From Methylobacterium sp. E-065 (GTDB lineage: Bacteria > Pseudomonadota > Alphaproteobacteria > Rhizobiales > Beijerinckiaceae), in assembly GCF_022829605.1 (NCBI RefSeq), contig NZ_JAKSYD010000114.1, positions 186,001 to 250,000 on the forward strand: a stretch of DNA of 64,000 nucleotides, written 5' to 3'. The position numbers were made by a program, and so were the translations under genes. Below are positions 29,835-39,109 of the stretch, one piece after another; within the stretch, counting starts at the first letter, position 1, and every line of letters begins with the position of its first letter. The notes below the pieces were generated by a model. That model was not told the DNA's origin. It saw only the letters and a program-made list of their open reading frames with translations, and searched no databases.

Positions 29835-30308
29835 ATGACCGACGCTCCGCAGGCCAAGTCGACCGCAGCGACCGCGACCACACCGATCACGACCGCGCCG
29901 AATACGGTGCCGACCGCTCCACTTCCGGCTCCGCCGGCCGTCGGGGCACCATCCCACGCACTTCCGACCAATCAGCTCTTCGATCAGCTCGCGCGGATCG
30001 AGGACAAATGTTCTCGGATCGAAGACAAGTACGCCCGGTCTGAAGCGCTGCTGTCGCGCGTCGAGGACAAGGTCGAGAATGCCACCAGTCGGATGAATGA
30101 ATCCGCGCGGCAGACCGACCTCGCGGCCCTGCGCGCGGAAATGCGCGGGATCGCGGAGCGGACACGCCGTCTGCCCGGGACCGGCGCCCTCGTCCTCACG
30201 GCTGTGATCACCGCCATCCTGACCGTCGTTCTGATGATCGCGGTGCAGCGGCTGAATCTCGACCGGCTGCTGCCGCAGCGGGCGACGATCGGAACGACCG
30301 TCCAGTAA
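29835..30308 (+). CDS. Hypothetical coiled-coil protein with one C-terminal membrane helix, between gap and pgk
   Basis: 157 residues. Residues 1-45 are Pro/Thr/Ala rich and probably disordered. Residues 46-110 form a coiled coil containing repeated (R)IEDK units ([15 protein letters not shown], then LSRVEDKVE). Residues about 117-140 are a membrane helix ([19 protein letters not shown]), with a short tail after it. The topology suggests a tail-anchored or single-pass inner-membrane protein. A small uncharacterised gene at this place between gap and pgk is known in other alphaproteobacteria. The function is unknown. Confidence 0.7.
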   Translation: MTDAPQAKSTAATATTPITTAPNTVPTAPLPAPPAVGAPSHALPTNQLFDQLARIEDKCSRIEDKYARSEALLSRVEDKVENATSRMNESARQTDLAALRAEMRGIAERTRRLPGTGALVLTAVITAILTVVLMIAVQRLNLDRLLPQRATIGTTVQ

Positions 30309-30331
30309 CCCACCGACCGATACAGGACCGC

Positions 30332-31534
30332 ATGAGCGCCTTCCGTACCCTCGACGATGCCGGCTCCCTTAAGGGCAAGCGGGTTCTGATGCGCGTCGAT
30401 CTCAACGTTCCCATGGAGAACGGGCGCGTCACCGACGCGACCCGCATCGCGCGCGTGGCGCCGACGATCCGGGAAGTCGCCGAGCAGGGCGCGAAGGTGA
30501 TCCTGCTGGCGCATTTCGGCCGGCCGAAGGGCAAGCGCGAGCCCAACGACTCCCTGGAGCCGGTGGTGCCGGCGTTGGGTGAAGCCCTCGGGCGTCCGGT
30601 GGCCTTCGCACCCGACTGCGTCGGCGCGGAGGCTGCGAAGGCGGTGACGGCGCTCAAAGACGGCGACGTGCTGCTCCTCGAGAACACCCGCTTTCACGCC
30701 GGTGAGGAGAAGAATGAGGCCACCTTCGCGGATGCGTTGGCGGCCAACGGCGATGTCTACGTCAACGAAGCGTTTTCGGCGGCTCACAGGGCCCACGCCT
30801 CAACGGAGGGGCTTGCGCACCGCCTGCCAGCCTATGCCGGCCGCGAGATGCAGGCCGAACTTGAAGCTTTGACCAAGGGTTTGGAGGCGCCGCAGCGCCC
30901 GGTGATCGCGCTGGTCGGCGGCGCCAAGGTGTCGTCCAAGATCGATCTTCTCGAGAATCTCGTCGCCAAGGTCGACATGCTGGTGATCGGCGGCGGCATG
31001 GCCAACACCTTCCTGCACGCACAGGGCAAGGCGGTCGGCAAGTCGCTCTGCGAGAAGGATCTCGCCGGGACGGCCACCCGCATCCTGGCGGCTGCCGAAA
31101 AGGCCGGCTGCCGGATCATCCTGCCGGTGGACGCGGTGGCGGCCACGGAGTTCAAGGCACAGGCACCGCACGAGACGGTGCCGGTAGATGGCGTGCCGGA
31201 CACCAGCATGATCCTTGATGCCGGGCCCCGTTCGGTCGCCGAGATCAACGCCGCCATCGATGGTGCGAAGACGCTGGTCTGGAACGGTCCGCTGGGCGCC
31301 TTCGAGTTGGACCCCTTCGACGCTGCCACGGTGGCCGCCGCCGAGCATGCGGCGTCGCGCACGAAGGCCGGGCAGCTGGTCTCGGTAGCGGGCGGCGGCG
31401 ACACGGTCGCGGCCCTCAACCACGCTGGCGTGGCTCAGGATTTCACCTACGTATCCACCGCCGGCGGGGCTTTCCTCGAATGGCTCGAAGGCAAGGCCTT
31501 GCCGGGCGTCGAGGCCCTTCGCGGGAAGGGGTGA
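30332..31534 (+). CDS. pgk: Phosphoglycerate kinase
   Basis: 400 residues. The N-terminal domain has [17 protein letters not shown] and HFGRPKG, which bind 3-phosphoglycerate; the C-terminal domain has [27 protein letters not shown] and the nucleotide loop [11 protein letters not shown]. It interconverts 1,3-bisphosphoglycerate plus ADP and 3-phosphoglycerate plus ATP. It follows gap and precedes fba on the same strand, giving a compact trunk for gluconeogenesis from C3 units of the serine cycle. Confidence 0.98.
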   Translation: MSAFRTLDDAGSLKGKRVLMRVDLNVPMENGRVTDATRIARVAPTIREVAEQGAKVILLAHFGRPKGKREPNDSLEPVVPALGEALGRPVAFAPDCVGAEAAKAVTALKDGDVLLLENTRFHAGEEKNEATFADALAANGDVYVNEAFSAAHRAHASTEGLAHRLPAYAGREMQAELEALTKGLEAPQRPVIALVGGAKVSSKIDLLENLVAKVDMLVIGGGMANTFLHAQGKAVGKSLCEKDLAGTATRILAAAEKAGCRIILPVDAVAATEFKAQAPHETVPVDGVPDTSMILDAGPRSVAEINAAIDGAKTLVWNGPLGAFELDPFDAATVAAAEHAASRTKAGQLVSVAGGGDTVAALNHAGVAQDFTYVSTAGGAFLEWLEGKALPGVEALRGKG

Positions 31535-31969
31535 GCGCAGCGCTCCGCTCTCCTACCCTGGAGCCACGACCCCATTTATACTCCCGGCGGCCAACAGCCG
31601 GGGGCCGAGTCGACGGGTGTCATCATGGAGAACCCGAACTTCGCGATTCTGACGCGCATTCAGGCGGGTCACGCAAGCCTGCCGGATGAGGCGGTGCTGC
31701 GCTTCGGCCTGCGTGGTCGGCTCGATCTTGAGATGCGTGAGGATCGGGAAGGCATTTCCGCGCGCCGGTCGGCGAGATCGAAGACCTTTTTGCGGCCTCG
31801 GAAAGCTGGGCCAGCCGAAATTTATCCGGTGTGAAATGCTCAGTTCTGCTTCGGAGATTGACCGAAAGCGACGCTCTCGGCAGACCGGCACGATAAGGCC
31901 CCGCTGAGCGCGCGCGACGCGACCGGCGATCGGCCAGACGAACACACGGCAAACAGGAAGACAGTCACG
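31535..31969. other. Intergenic region between pgk and fba
   Basis: 435 bases. One open frame of 69 codons (31625-31834, plus strand, first residues MENPNFAILTRIQAG) could be a small protein, but it has no recognisable family and no strong ribosome binding site. No clear promoter or terminator was found. The region separates fba from pgk, so fba probably has its own promoter. Confidence 0.35.
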
Positions 31970-33040
31970 ATGGCACGCATCACCCTCCGACAGCTCCTGG
32001 ATCACGCCGCCGAACACGAATACGGCGTGCCCGCCTTCAACCTGAACAACATGGAACAGGGGCTCGCCATCATGGCGGCCGCCGACGCCACGGATTCCCC
32101 GGTGATCCTCCAGGCGAGCCGCGGCGCCCGCGCCTACGCAAACGATGTCGTGCTGGCCAAGCTGATCGACGGGCTCGTCGAGATCTACCCGCACATCCCG
32201 GTCTGCATGCATCTCGACCACGGCAACAACGAAGCGACCTGCGCCACCGCGATCCAGTACGGCTTCACCTCGGTGATGATGGACGGCTCGCTGAAGGCCG
32301 ATGGCAAGACGCCCGCCGACTACAATTACAACGTCGAGATCACCCGCAACGTCACCAAGATGGCCCATTGGGCCGGCGTCTCGGTCGAGGGCGAGCTCGG
32401 CGTGCTGGGCTCGCTGGAGAGCGGCCAGGGCGAGGCCGAGGACGGCCACGGCGCCGAGGGCACCCTGAGCCACGATCAGCTCCTGACCGACCCGGACGAG
32501 GCGGTGAAGTTCGTCGAGGCCACCAAGGTCGATGCGCTGGCGGTGGCGATGGGCACCAGCCACGGCGCCTACAAGTTCACGCGTCAGCCCGATGGCGATG
32601 TGCTGGCGATGAACGTGATCGAGGAGATCCATCGGCGCTTGCCGACCACGCACCTCGTCATGCACGGTTCCTCATCGGTGCCGCAGGACCTGCAGGACAT
32701 CATCAACCAGTATGGCGGCCAGATGAAGCCGACCTGGGGGGTCCCGGTGGAGGAGATCCAGCGCGGCATCAAGCACGGCGTGCGTAAGATCAACATCGAC
32801 ACCGATAACCGGATGGCGATGACCGGTCAGATCCGGAAGATTCTCACCGAGAACCCCTCGGAGTTCGATCCGCGCAAGTACCTGAAGCCGGCCATGGAAG
32901 CGATGACGAAGCTGTGCAAGCAGCGCTTCGAGGAGTTCGGCACGGCTGGCAAGGGCTCGAAGCTCCGGCCGATCTCGGTCGCCGAGATGGCCAAACGCTA
33001 CGCCAGTGGCGCGCTCGACCCGAAGATCGGCGCACGCTGA
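31970..33040 (+). CDS. fba: Class II fructose-1,6-bisphosphate aldolase (Calvin-cycle subtype)
   Basis: 356 residues. Zn2+-dependent aldolase: [10 protein letters not shown] near the N-terminus, the metal and catalytic segment [19 protein letters not shown], the phosphate-binding GTSHGAYKF, and [10 protein letters not shown]. The length and the IGAR C-terminus fit the CbbA/FbaA subtype that also handles sedoheptulose bisphosphate. It works with Pgk and Gap in gluconeogenesis. The next gene starts 19 bases later. A cbb symbol would also be used in autotrophs. Confidence 0.97.
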   Translation: MARITLRQLLDHAAEHEYGVPAFNLNNMEQGLAIMAAADATDSPVILQASRGARAYANDVVLAKLIDGLVEIYPHIPVCMHLDHGNNEATCATAIQYGFTSVMMDGSLKADGKTPADYNYNVEITRNVTKMAHWAGVSVEGELGVLGSLESGQGEAEDGHGAEGTLSHDQLLTDPDEAVKFVEATKVDALAVAMGTSHGAYKFTRQPDGDVLAMNVIEEIHRRLPTTHLVMHGSSSVPQDLQDIINQYGGQMKPTWGVPVEEIQRGIKHGVRKINIDTDNRMAMTGQIRKILTENPSEFDPRKYLKPAMEAMTKLCKQRFEEFGTAGKGSKLRPISVAEMAKRYASGALDPKIGAR

Positions 33041-33059
33041 GAGTGATTTGGCCGACGCG

Positions 33060-33707
33060 ATGAGCAACAGTACCCGTCTCGCCCTGCTCGGGCCTCACGG
33101 CTTGGACGCGGCCGGCACGGAGGCTTTCGTGTCGGCTCTCCAGGCTGCCTGCGCCGACGGTGAAGTCGCGGCCGTGATCCTGCGGCTCGCCGCCACCGAC
33201 GAGCGCGGGCTTACTGCACAGGTCAAACAGGTGGCGCCGGTGGCGCAGGAGCACGGAGCGGCCCTGGTCGTGGCCTGCCCGGGCTTCACCGGCGATCTCG
33301 CTACGGTGGCGATCCGCGGCGGGGCCGACGGTATCCACGTCGACAAGCCTCGCGACCTGAAGGATCTTCGCGGCCGCCTGCGGGACGGTCGCATCCTGGG
33401 TGTCGGTGGAACGGAGACCAAGCATACCGCCATGGAGGCCGGTGAGGCGGGGGTCGACTACGTGATGTTCGGGGGGCTGTACCCGGATGGTGCGGCGCCC
33501 GATGCCGAGACCGTGCTGGCGCGTGTCTCCTGGTGGGCGGAGATCTTCGAGACGCCCTGCATCGCCGTCGCCACGAGCACCGATGCGATCGGCCCACTCT
33601 CCGCAACGGGCGCGGAGTTCATCGGGCTCGAGAGCGATCTGTGGCTGGCCGATCCGGCCGCCGTCGGGAAGGCGCAGCAGGTGCTCGCGCAAGTGCCGGC
33701 ACGATGA
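33060..33707 (+). CDS. ThiE-like TIM-barrel protein (thiamine phosphate synthase family, divergent)
   Basis: 215 residues from the ATG at 33060. The barrel pattern of thiamine phosphate synthase is recognisable: ALVVACPGFTGDLATVAIRGGADGIHVD, then ILGVGGTETKHTAMEAGEAGVDYVMFGGLYPDG, then ETPCIAVA. The GQxD-type pyrophosphate-binding motif is replaced by DKPRDL and the usual ST.HS segment by GGTETKHT. These changes suggest a paralogue with a different activity rather than the thiamine enzyme itself. It lies between fba and a Sel1-repeat gene with which it overlaps by four bases. Confidence 0.75.
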   Translation: MSNSTRLALLGPHGLDAAGTEAFVSALQAACADGEVAAVILRLAATDERGLTAQVKQVAPVAQEHGAALVVACPGFTGDLATVAIRGGADGIHVDKPRDLKDLRGRLRDGRILGVGGTETKHTAMEAGEAGVDYVMFGGLYPDGAAPDAETVLARVSWWAEIFETPCIAVATSTDAIGPLSATGAEFIGLESDLWLADPAAVGKAQQVLAQVPAR

Positions 33708-34747
33708 GGCGGGATCTCCGTCCCGCGCTGGCGCTCGTCGGCACGCTGCTGGCGTTGCCGGCTTGGGCCGCGGGTCCGAGCGATCCGTCCATGAGCACGG
33801 CCTCCCCCCCGCGATCGGCGAGCGCGGTGCCCGGCCAGAAGCCGATGCCGGAGCTGCCGACCCCCTACACCCCGAACTACACCCGTGGCGCCGTCCCCCC
33901 GGCCAGCGGCCAGCCGGCGGATCTCGCCTATGGGGCTTACCAGCGCGGGCAGTACGTCACGGCCTTCCGGGAGGCGACCAAGCGCATCGCCGCAAACTCC
34001 AAAGACGCCGCCGCGATGACGCTCCTGGGCGAGTTGTACAATCAGGGCCTCGGGGTGAAGCAGGATCCGGTCAAGGCTGCCGACTGGTACCGCCTCGCCG
34101 CGGCCCAGAACGATGCCGCCGCGATGTCGTCCCTCGGCCTGATGGCCCTCGACGGCCGCGGCATGGCGAAGGATCCGAAGGTCGGCCGCCGCTGGCTGGA
34201 ACAGGCCACCGCGAATGGCTCACCCACCGCGGCCTACAATCTCGGATTGATCTTGATCGGCACGGGCAGCCCGTCGGACGAGGCGGCGGCCGCCGCGCAA
34301 TTCCGCAAGGCGGCGGATGCCGAGATCGGCCCGGCTCAGCACGATCTGGGTGTACTCTACCTCCAGGGCCGTGGCGTGCCGAAGGATGCCGGCAAGGCGG
34401 CGTCCCTGTTCCGCCGCGGCGCCGACAACGGCGATCTGGCCAGCGAAATCGAGTACGCCATCCTGCTGTTCAACGGCAACGGCGTGACCAAAGACGAGCG
34501 TTCGGCCGCCCGCTACTTCCTGCACGCCGCCTCACGGGGGAACGCGATCGCGCAGAACCGTTTGGCGCGACTCTACGCCGTCGGGCGCGGTGTGACGAAG
34601 AACCCGGTCGAAGCGGCAGCCTGGAACCTCGCCGCAGCCGGCCAGGGCCTGTCCGATGCGTGGCTCGACCAGACCCTGTCGGGCCTCTCGACGGACGAGC
34701 GGGCGCGCGCCGAGCGGCTCGCCAACGAGCGGGTTGAGCAGCGCTGA
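33704..34747 (+). CDS. Exported Sel1/TPR-like repeat protein
   Basis: 347 residues from the ATG at 33704, which overlaps the previous stop (ATGA). The N-terminus is a signal peptide (RRDLRPALALVGTLLALPAWA, cut near residue 22), followed by a Pro-rich linker. From residue about 65 there are six to seven Sel1 repeats of 36 residues with the pattern AxxxLGxLYxxGxGVxxDxxKAxxWYxxAA. Such proteins act as periplasmic scaffolds in envelope or signalling complexes. The specific partner is unknown. It is the last gene of the gap-pgk-fba strand. Confidence 0.85.
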   Translation: MRRDLRPALALVGTLLALPAWAAGPSDPSMSTASPPRSASAVPGQKPMPELPTPYTPNYTRGAVPPASGQPADLAYGAYQRGQYVTAFREATKRIAANSKDAAAMTLLGELYNQGLGVKQDPVKAADWYRLAAAQNDAAAMSSLGLMALDGRGMAKDPKVGRRWLEQATANGSPTAAYNLGLILIGTGSPSDEAAAAAQFRKAADAEIGPAQHDLGVLYLQGRGVPKDAGKAASLFRRGADNGDLASEIEYAILLFNGNGVTKDERSAARYFLHAASRGNAIAQNRLARLYAVGRGVTKNPVEAAAWNLAAAGQGLSDAWLDQTLSGLSTDERARAERLANERVEQR

Positions 34748-34751
34748 GGCG

Positions 34752-35192
34752 CTATTCGTCGGCCTTCGACCAATCGACGCCGTCTTCCAGATCCGGCAGC
34801 AGCACGACGCTCTCCTGCTCATTCGGATCGGTCCGGGCGATCACGGCCGTGACCGGCTCGGTCCGGCTGCGGTTGTAGGGCAGGTGCGGCACGTCCGCAG
34901 CGATGTAGACGAACTCGCCCGCGCCCGCGATCGCGTGATGCTCCAGGCGCTCACCCCAGAAGCAACCTGATACGCCCGACAGGACGTAGATGGCGGTCTC
35001 ATGCGATTCGTGCTTGTGCGCATGGGCCCGTTCGCCGGGTGGGATCTCCAGAAGCTGCATGTGCAAAGCGGCGGAGCCCACCGCTTCGGCGGAGATGGCG
35101 GGGCGGTAGAGATGCCCCTGCTTACCGCGGAACGGCGCGCTCTCACGCACCACGCGCAAGCCCGCTTTCAGCGTTTCGGAACCGGAGCTCAT
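34752..35192 (-). CDS. Cupin-domain protein
   Basis: 146 residues with one double-stranded beta-helix. The metal-binding motif 1 is seen as PPGERAHAHKHESHETAIYVLSG (several His and a Glu, residues about 51-73) and motif 2 as EFVYIAADVPHLPYN near 93-107. The substrate is unknown; the fold is used in small dioxygenases, isomerases and ligand binders. It overlaps the AhpD-like gene upstream by four bases, so the two are coupled. Confidence 0.82.
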   Translation of the reverse strand: MSSGSETLKAGLRVVRESAPFRGKQGHLYRPAISAEAVGSAALHMQLLEIPPGERAHAHKHESHETAIYVLSGVSGCFWGERLEHHAIAGAGEFVYIAADVPHLPYNRSRTEPVTAVIARTDPNEQESVVLLPDLEDGVDWSKADE

Positions 35193-35602
35193 GAACCTTC
35201 TCCGACCTTGAAGGCGGCATCGACCGGGATCTGCATGCCGTTGACCAGCGCGTTGGTCTGGTTCGCCATGCCGACCACAGCCAGAAACTCGCCATGTTGC
35301 CCCGAGGTCAAGCCTTTCGCGCGGGCAGCGGCCGTGTGCGAGTGGATGCAGTAGGGGCAGCCAATGGCGATCGAGACCGCGATATAGATCAATTCCTTGG
35401 TCAGGGGATCGAGCGTTCCTGGGCCCATGACGGCCTTGAGACCGGTCCAGGTCCGCTCCAGCAGGGCGGGATCGTGCGCGAGCCCGCGCCAGAAATTATT
35501 GATGAAATCCGAGCCACGGGTCGTCCGGATATCCGAGAAAACCGCCTGGACCCGTGGGTCCGCCTCGGCTTCGGCATCGCTCTTGAGCGTCACAGTCGCC
35601 AT
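35189..35602 (-). CDS. AhpD-like / carboxymuconolactone decarboxylase family protein
   Basis: 137 residues from the ATG at 35602. The AhpD signature is present: a CxxC-x2-H type centre in IGCPYCIHSHTAAARAKG (residues about 80-97), preceded by LDPLTKELIYIAVSIA. Members are alkylhydroperoxidase-like thiol-disulfide proteins, or decarboxylases when the cysteines are missing; here both cysteines are kept. It lies downstream of the DUF779 gene and upstream of the cupin gene on the same strand, probably as one operon. Confidence 0.85.
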   Translation of the reverse strand: MATVTLKSDAEAEADPRVQAVFSDIRTTRGSDFINNFWRGLAHDPALLERTWTGLKAVMGPGTLDPLTKELIYIAVSIAIGCPYCIHSHTAAARAKGLTSGQHGEFLAVVGMANQTNALVNGMQIPVDAAFKVGEGS

Positions 35603-35615
35603 GCCGGAATGTCTT

Positions 35616-36041
35616 TCAGAGCTTGCAGGCGCCGTCCAAGGCGCGATTCTCAGCATCTGAGAATAACCGCGAGCGGATGTGGAAGCGCTTCTCGCGGCCG
35701 TTCTCCAGTGAGAACATGCCGCCACGCCCGGGTACCACGTCCAGAATCAGATGCGTGTGCTTCCAGACACCGAACTGCGAGCAGCTGATGAAGAAATCGG
35801 CGCCCCCAACCTGGCCGAGATGCACATCCCCGTCGCCGACGATGAAATCGCCCACCGGGTAGCACATCGGCGAAGAGCCATCGCAGCAGCCGCCGGACTG
35901 GTGGAACATGACCGGGCCGTATTCGGAGCGAAGCTCTTCGATCAGTTGCAATGCCTTCGGCGTCGCGGTGACCCGCAGCGGCGTACCATCGGCGCCGACC
36001 TGCTCGGCGGTCGTGGCCTCAATGTGCGCATTCAGGCTCAT
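35616..36041 (-). CDS. DUF779 family protein, usual companion of aldehyde dehydrogenases
   Basis: 141 residues. Characteristic segments are MFHQSGGCCDGSSPMCY (Cys-rich, residues about 45-61), DVHLGQVGGADFFIS, and HTHLILDVVPGRGGMFSLE. In many bacteria this gene is fused to or next to the ExaC/AcoD-type aldehyde dehydrogenase; here such a dehydrogenase is encoded about 0.9 kb away on the same strand. The cysteine set suggests a metal-binding or redox role. Biochemical function is not established. Confidence 0.85.
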   Translation of the reverse strand: MSLNAHIEATTAEQVGADGTPLRVTATPKALQLIEELRSEYGPVMFHQSGGCCDGSSPMCYPVGDFIVGDGDVHLGQVGGADFFISCSQFGVWKHTHLILDVVPGRGGMFSLENGREKRFHIRSRLFSDAENRALDGACKL

Positions 36042-36205
36042 ACTGTCCTCCCCGGTGTGATTGTTGATATGCGGGTGCGGCGCGCGATTTCCACATTTGC
36101 GTCATCAGAACAGCCAAGCTGGTGCCGGACCGGCCGTATCGGCGTTTCTCATCGGGAACGCGCCCCGATCGGGCGACACGGAGAGCCCTACGGGCTGATC
36201 GCACC

Positions 36206-36502
36206 ATGACCCCTCGAATCGCCGCCCCCTGTCTGGCCCTCATCTTCGCTACGCTGATGGCCGGATCGGCCAGTGCCGATCCGCTCGCGCTCCGTGTTGA
36301 GCCGCGCGCGCAGCCGCTCTTCCTCCAGCATGCCTGGCGCGTGGCCGGAAATCCGAACGTCATGCCCGACAATCCGATGGGTGTCGTCGGCTGGGACGGG
36401 CCGCCCGACGACATACCCAGCGTCAGCGCCGATGCCGGCCCGATGCCGCCCGGCTCCATCGCCAACGTGCCCTTCGAGGGTCTCGGATACGGCGTCTATT
36501 GA
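36206..36502 (+). CDS. Small exported hypothetical protein
   Basis: 98 residues from the ATG at 36206. Residues 1-25 form a signal peptide (CLALIFATLMAGSASA). The mature part is Pro/Asp/Gly rich (NPNVMPDNPMGVVGWDGPPDDIP) without recognised motifs. Its stop overlaps the TTG start of the next small exported protein, so the pair is translationally coupled. The function is unknown. Confidence 0.55.
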   Translation: MTPRIAAPCLALIFATLMAGSASADPLALRVEPRAQPLFLQHAWRVAGNPNVMPDNPMGVVGWDGPPDDIPSVSADAGPMPPGSIANVPFEGLGYGVY

Positions 36503-36828
36503 ACCGCCCGTTCGTCGCCCTGCTGCTCGCCGCGCTGGCGGGCGCCCCCGCCTTTGCGCGCGAGGACGTCAACGCGCCGGCACGGGAAGCCGCACTGCGC
36601 ACCTGCCTGAACCATCCCGACTGGATCGCCCCGCCCGATACCGGGATCGCCGACAAGGCGGCGTTCTGTGCCTGCTACGCCGATGGGGCGGTGAAGGATC
36701 GGCTGTGGGAACTCGAAAAGGCCGAAGCCAACCAGGGCGAGGAGGTTCGCCGTCCGGTGGCCGATCGCACGATCAGCCTGCACGATCGGACATCGGCCGC
36801 CATCGCAGCGTCCTGCCTGAAGCGCTGA
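36499..36828 (+). CDS. Small exported Cys-containing hypothetical protein
   Basis: 109 residues starting at TTG 36499, which overlaps the preceding stop codon. The N-terminus is a signal peptide (NRPFVALLLAALAGAPAFA). The mature protein has four cysteines (RTCLNH, AFCACY, ASCLKR), suggesting disulfides in the periplasm. No family was recognised. It is followed by a GC-rich hairpin between convergent genes. Confidence 0.6.
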   Translation: MNRPFVALLLAALAGAPAFAREDVNAPAREAALRTCLNHPDWIAPPDTGIADKAAFCACYADGAVKDRLWELEKAEANQGEEVRRPVADRTISLHDRTSAAIAASCLKR

Positions 36829-36845
36829 ATCCAGATTTGAGAAAT

Positions 36846-36865
36846 CCCCGGCCGCGAGGCCGGGG
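36846..36865. terminator. Hairpin between convergent genes
   Basis: Eight-bp all-G/C stem (36846-36853 with 36858-36865) around GCGA, between the small exported protein gene and the aldehyde dehydrogenase gene. There is no T-run, so a bidirectional transcript end is likely but not certain. Confidence 0.5.
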
Positions 36866-36901
36866 CGGAAGTCGTCGCGGGGGGTTAACCCGGGCAGAAG
36901 C

Positions 36902-38425
36902 TCAGAAGAAGCCGAGCTTCTTGGCCGAGTAGCTGACCAGCATGTTCTTCGTCTGCTGGTAGTGATCGAGCATCATCTTGTGCGTCTCGCGGCCGATGCC
37001 GGACTGCTTGTAGCCGCCGAAGGCCGCGTGGGCCGGGTAGGCGTGGTAGCAGTTCGTCCAGACGCGGCCGGCCTGGATCGCCCGGCCGAAGCGGTAGGCG
37101 CGGGTTCCGTCGCGGGTCCAGACGCCGGCGCCAAGGCCGTAGAGGGTGTCGTTGGCGATGGAGAGCGCCTCGGCATCGTCCTTGAAGGTCGTGACCGACA
37201 GGACCGGGCCGAAGATCTCTTCCTGGAAGATGCGCATCTTGTTGTGACCGCGGAACACCGTGGGCTGCACATAGAAGCCCTCGGCGAACTCGCCGTCCTT
37301 GACGTTGCGCTCGCCGCCGGTGAGCAGCTGCGCGCCCTCCTGCCGGCCGATATCGATGTAGGAGAGGATCTTCTCCATCTGCTCACCCGAGGCCTGGGCG
37401 CCGATCATCGTGGCCGGATCCAGCGGCGAGCCCTGGGTGATCGCCTCGACGCGCTTCACCGCCCGCTCCATGAAGCGGTCGTAGATCGATTCGTGCACGA
37501 GCGCGCGGCTCGGGCAGGTGCAGACCTCGCCCTGGTTGAGGGCGAACATCGTGAAGCCTTCGAGCGCCTTGTCGAAGAAATCGTCATCCTCGTTGGCGAC
37601 ATCGGCGAAGAAGATGTTCGGCGACTTGCCACCGAGCTCCAGCGTCACTGGGATCAGGTTCTGCGAGGCGTACTGCATGATGAGGCGGCCGGTGGTCGTC
37701 TCACCCGTGAAGGCAATCTTGGCGATGCGGGGCGAGGAGGCCAATGGCTTGCCGGCCTCGAGGCCGAAGCCGTTGATCACGTTGAGGACGCCCGGCGGCA
37801 GCAGGTCGCCGACGATTTCCATCAGCACCAGCACGGAGGCCGGGGTCTGCTCGGCGGGCTTCAGGACCACGCAATTGCCGGCGGCGAGCGCGGGCGCCAG
37901 CTTCCACACGGCCATCAAGATCGGGAAGTTCCACGGGATGATCTGCCCGACAACGCCGAGCGGCTCGTGGAAGTGATAGGCCACCGTGTCGTGGTCGATC
38001 TCGGAAAGCGAACCCTCCTGCGCCCGCACGCAGCCGGCGAAGTAGCGGAAATGATCGATCGCCAACGGGATGTCGGCGTTCATCGTCTCGCGGATCGGCT
38101 TGCCATTGTCCCAGGTCTCAGCGAGGGCGATGAGATCGAGGTTTTCCTCCATCCGGTCGGCCATCTTGAGCAGGATGCGGGCGCGCTCGGCCGGGGCGGT
38201 GCGGCCCCAGGCCTCCTTGGCCGCGTGGGCGGCGTCGAGCGCTTTCTCGACGTCCTGCGCGTCCGAGCGGGCGACCTCGCAGATCACCTTCCCGGTGATC
38301 GGTGAGGTGTTCTCGAAATAGCGGCCGGCCGCGGGGGCGACCCACTGGCCACCGATGAAGTTCTCGTAGCGGGCCGAGAACGGCGACTTCACCTTGGAGT
38401 CGCCAAGAAATTCCGGCTTGTTCAT
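36902..38425 (-). CDS. NAD-dependent aldehyde dehydrogenase (ExaC/AcoD acetaldehyde type)
   Basis: 507 residues from the ATG at 38425. Rossmann and catalytic motifs are complete: [29 protein letters not shown], the general base Glu263 in LELGGKSP, and catalytic Cys302 in NQGEVCTCP; the second Cys304 two residues on is usual in this subgroup. The C-terminal [17 protein letters not shown] is typical. It oxidises acetaldehyde or similar short aldehydes to acids, for example during alcohol growth. A DUF779 gene, its frequent partner, is close by. Confidence 0.95.
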   Translation of the reverse strand: MNKPEFLGDSKVKSPFSARYENFIGGQWVAPAAGRYFENTSPITGKVICEVARSDAQDVEKALDAAHAAKEAWGRTAPAERARILLKMADRMEENLDLIALAETWDNGKPIRETMNADIPLAIDHFRYFAGCVRAQEGSLSEIDHDTVAYHFHEPLGVVGQIIPWNFPILMAVWKLAPALAAGNCVVLKPAEQTPASVLVLMEIVGDLLPPGVLNVINGFGLEAGKPLASSPRIAKIAFTGETTTGRLIMQYASQNLIPVTLELGGKSPNIFFADVANEDDDFFDKALEGFTMFALNQGEVCTCPSRALVHESIYDRFMERAVKRVEAITQGSPLDPATMIGAQASGEQMEKILSYIDIGRQEGAQLLTGGERNVKDGEFAEGFYVQPTVFRGHNKMRIFQEEIFGPVLSVTTFKDDAEALSIANDTLYGLGAGVWTRDGTRAYRFGRAIQAGRVWTNCYHAYPAHAAFGGYKQSGIGRETHKMMLDHYQQTKNMLVSYSAKKLGFF

Positions 38426-38761
38426 CGCTCTGTTTCCTCCATTGGCCCCGGCCTCGCGAACCGCGGCTCTTGGGCGTTCGCAGTGCGCCGGGCGGCCGCT
38501 TGGTTGGGCCGCGTCCGATTCCGCGATGGTCACAGCCAATGTCTTTTGGCGTGTCGAATCAAGGTGGACTTTTGGCCAGTGCGCGAGTGTGAGGATCCTA
38601 CGCCCTTCCGGACGCGATCGCGAGAGCGCAATGTTCTTCGGGATCAGCGTCGCTGAAATCCGGAAATCCTTAGTGCTGCACCAGCGTTTGCCGTGCGAAC
38701 ATTTCAGCATCCGTACGCCTGCGGACCGATCGACGGGTCAGCGCGCCTGTCGTGCCACTGA
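38426..38761. other. Intergenic region upstream of the aldehyde dehydrogenase
   Basis: 336 bases. No gene is recognised. The promoter of the aldehyde dehydrogenase gene must lie here; no convincing sigma-54 (-24/-12) or sigma-70 pair could be picked out. The right side is the end of the DUF3325 gene on the same strand. Confidence 0.4.
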
Positions 38762-39109
38762 TCATCGCATCAGAGCGAATGGAAGCATCAGGGTCGCGAG
38801 CGGAAGAGCTGCCAGCGCGGCGGCTCGCAGCGCTATCGGCCGATAGGCGATCAGGGCGACCACGGCGAGCGCCGAGCCGGTGAGCGAGCCGATCCACTGG
38901 ACCGGGCCGAAGCTCCAACCGGCCGATGCGATCGCGGCTGCGCAGGATAGACCGAGGCCCGACCAGCCCGCCGCGCGCAGTCCGCTGAGTCGGCGTCGGG
39001 ACACCGGCGTGCGGAAGACCGCGCGGTGGTGCCGATCCAGACTCAATGCCAGGGCGGACATGCCCGAGAACGACAGCAGAAGGCTCAGGACCAGGGCCGA
39101 TACGGTCAC
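38762..39109 (-). CDS. DUF3325 small membrane protein
   Basis: 115 residues from GTG 39109, overlapping the stop of the PepSY gene (GTGA). Three to four hydrophobic helices cover most of the protein (ALVLSLLLSFSGMSALALSL, AAGWSGLGLSCAAAIASAGW, and the C-terminal ALAALPLATLMLPF). The segment LDRHHRAVF is common in the family. DUF3325 genes usually follow PepSY and DUF3649 genes in iron-siderophore uptake clusters. Here it is the last of that trio. Confidence 0.75.
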   Translation of the reverse strand: MTVSALVLSLLLSFSGMSALALSLDRHHRAVFRTPVSRRRLSGLRAAGWSGLGLSCAAAIASAGWSFGPVQWIGSLTGSALAVVALIAYRPIALRAAALAALPLATLMLPFALMR

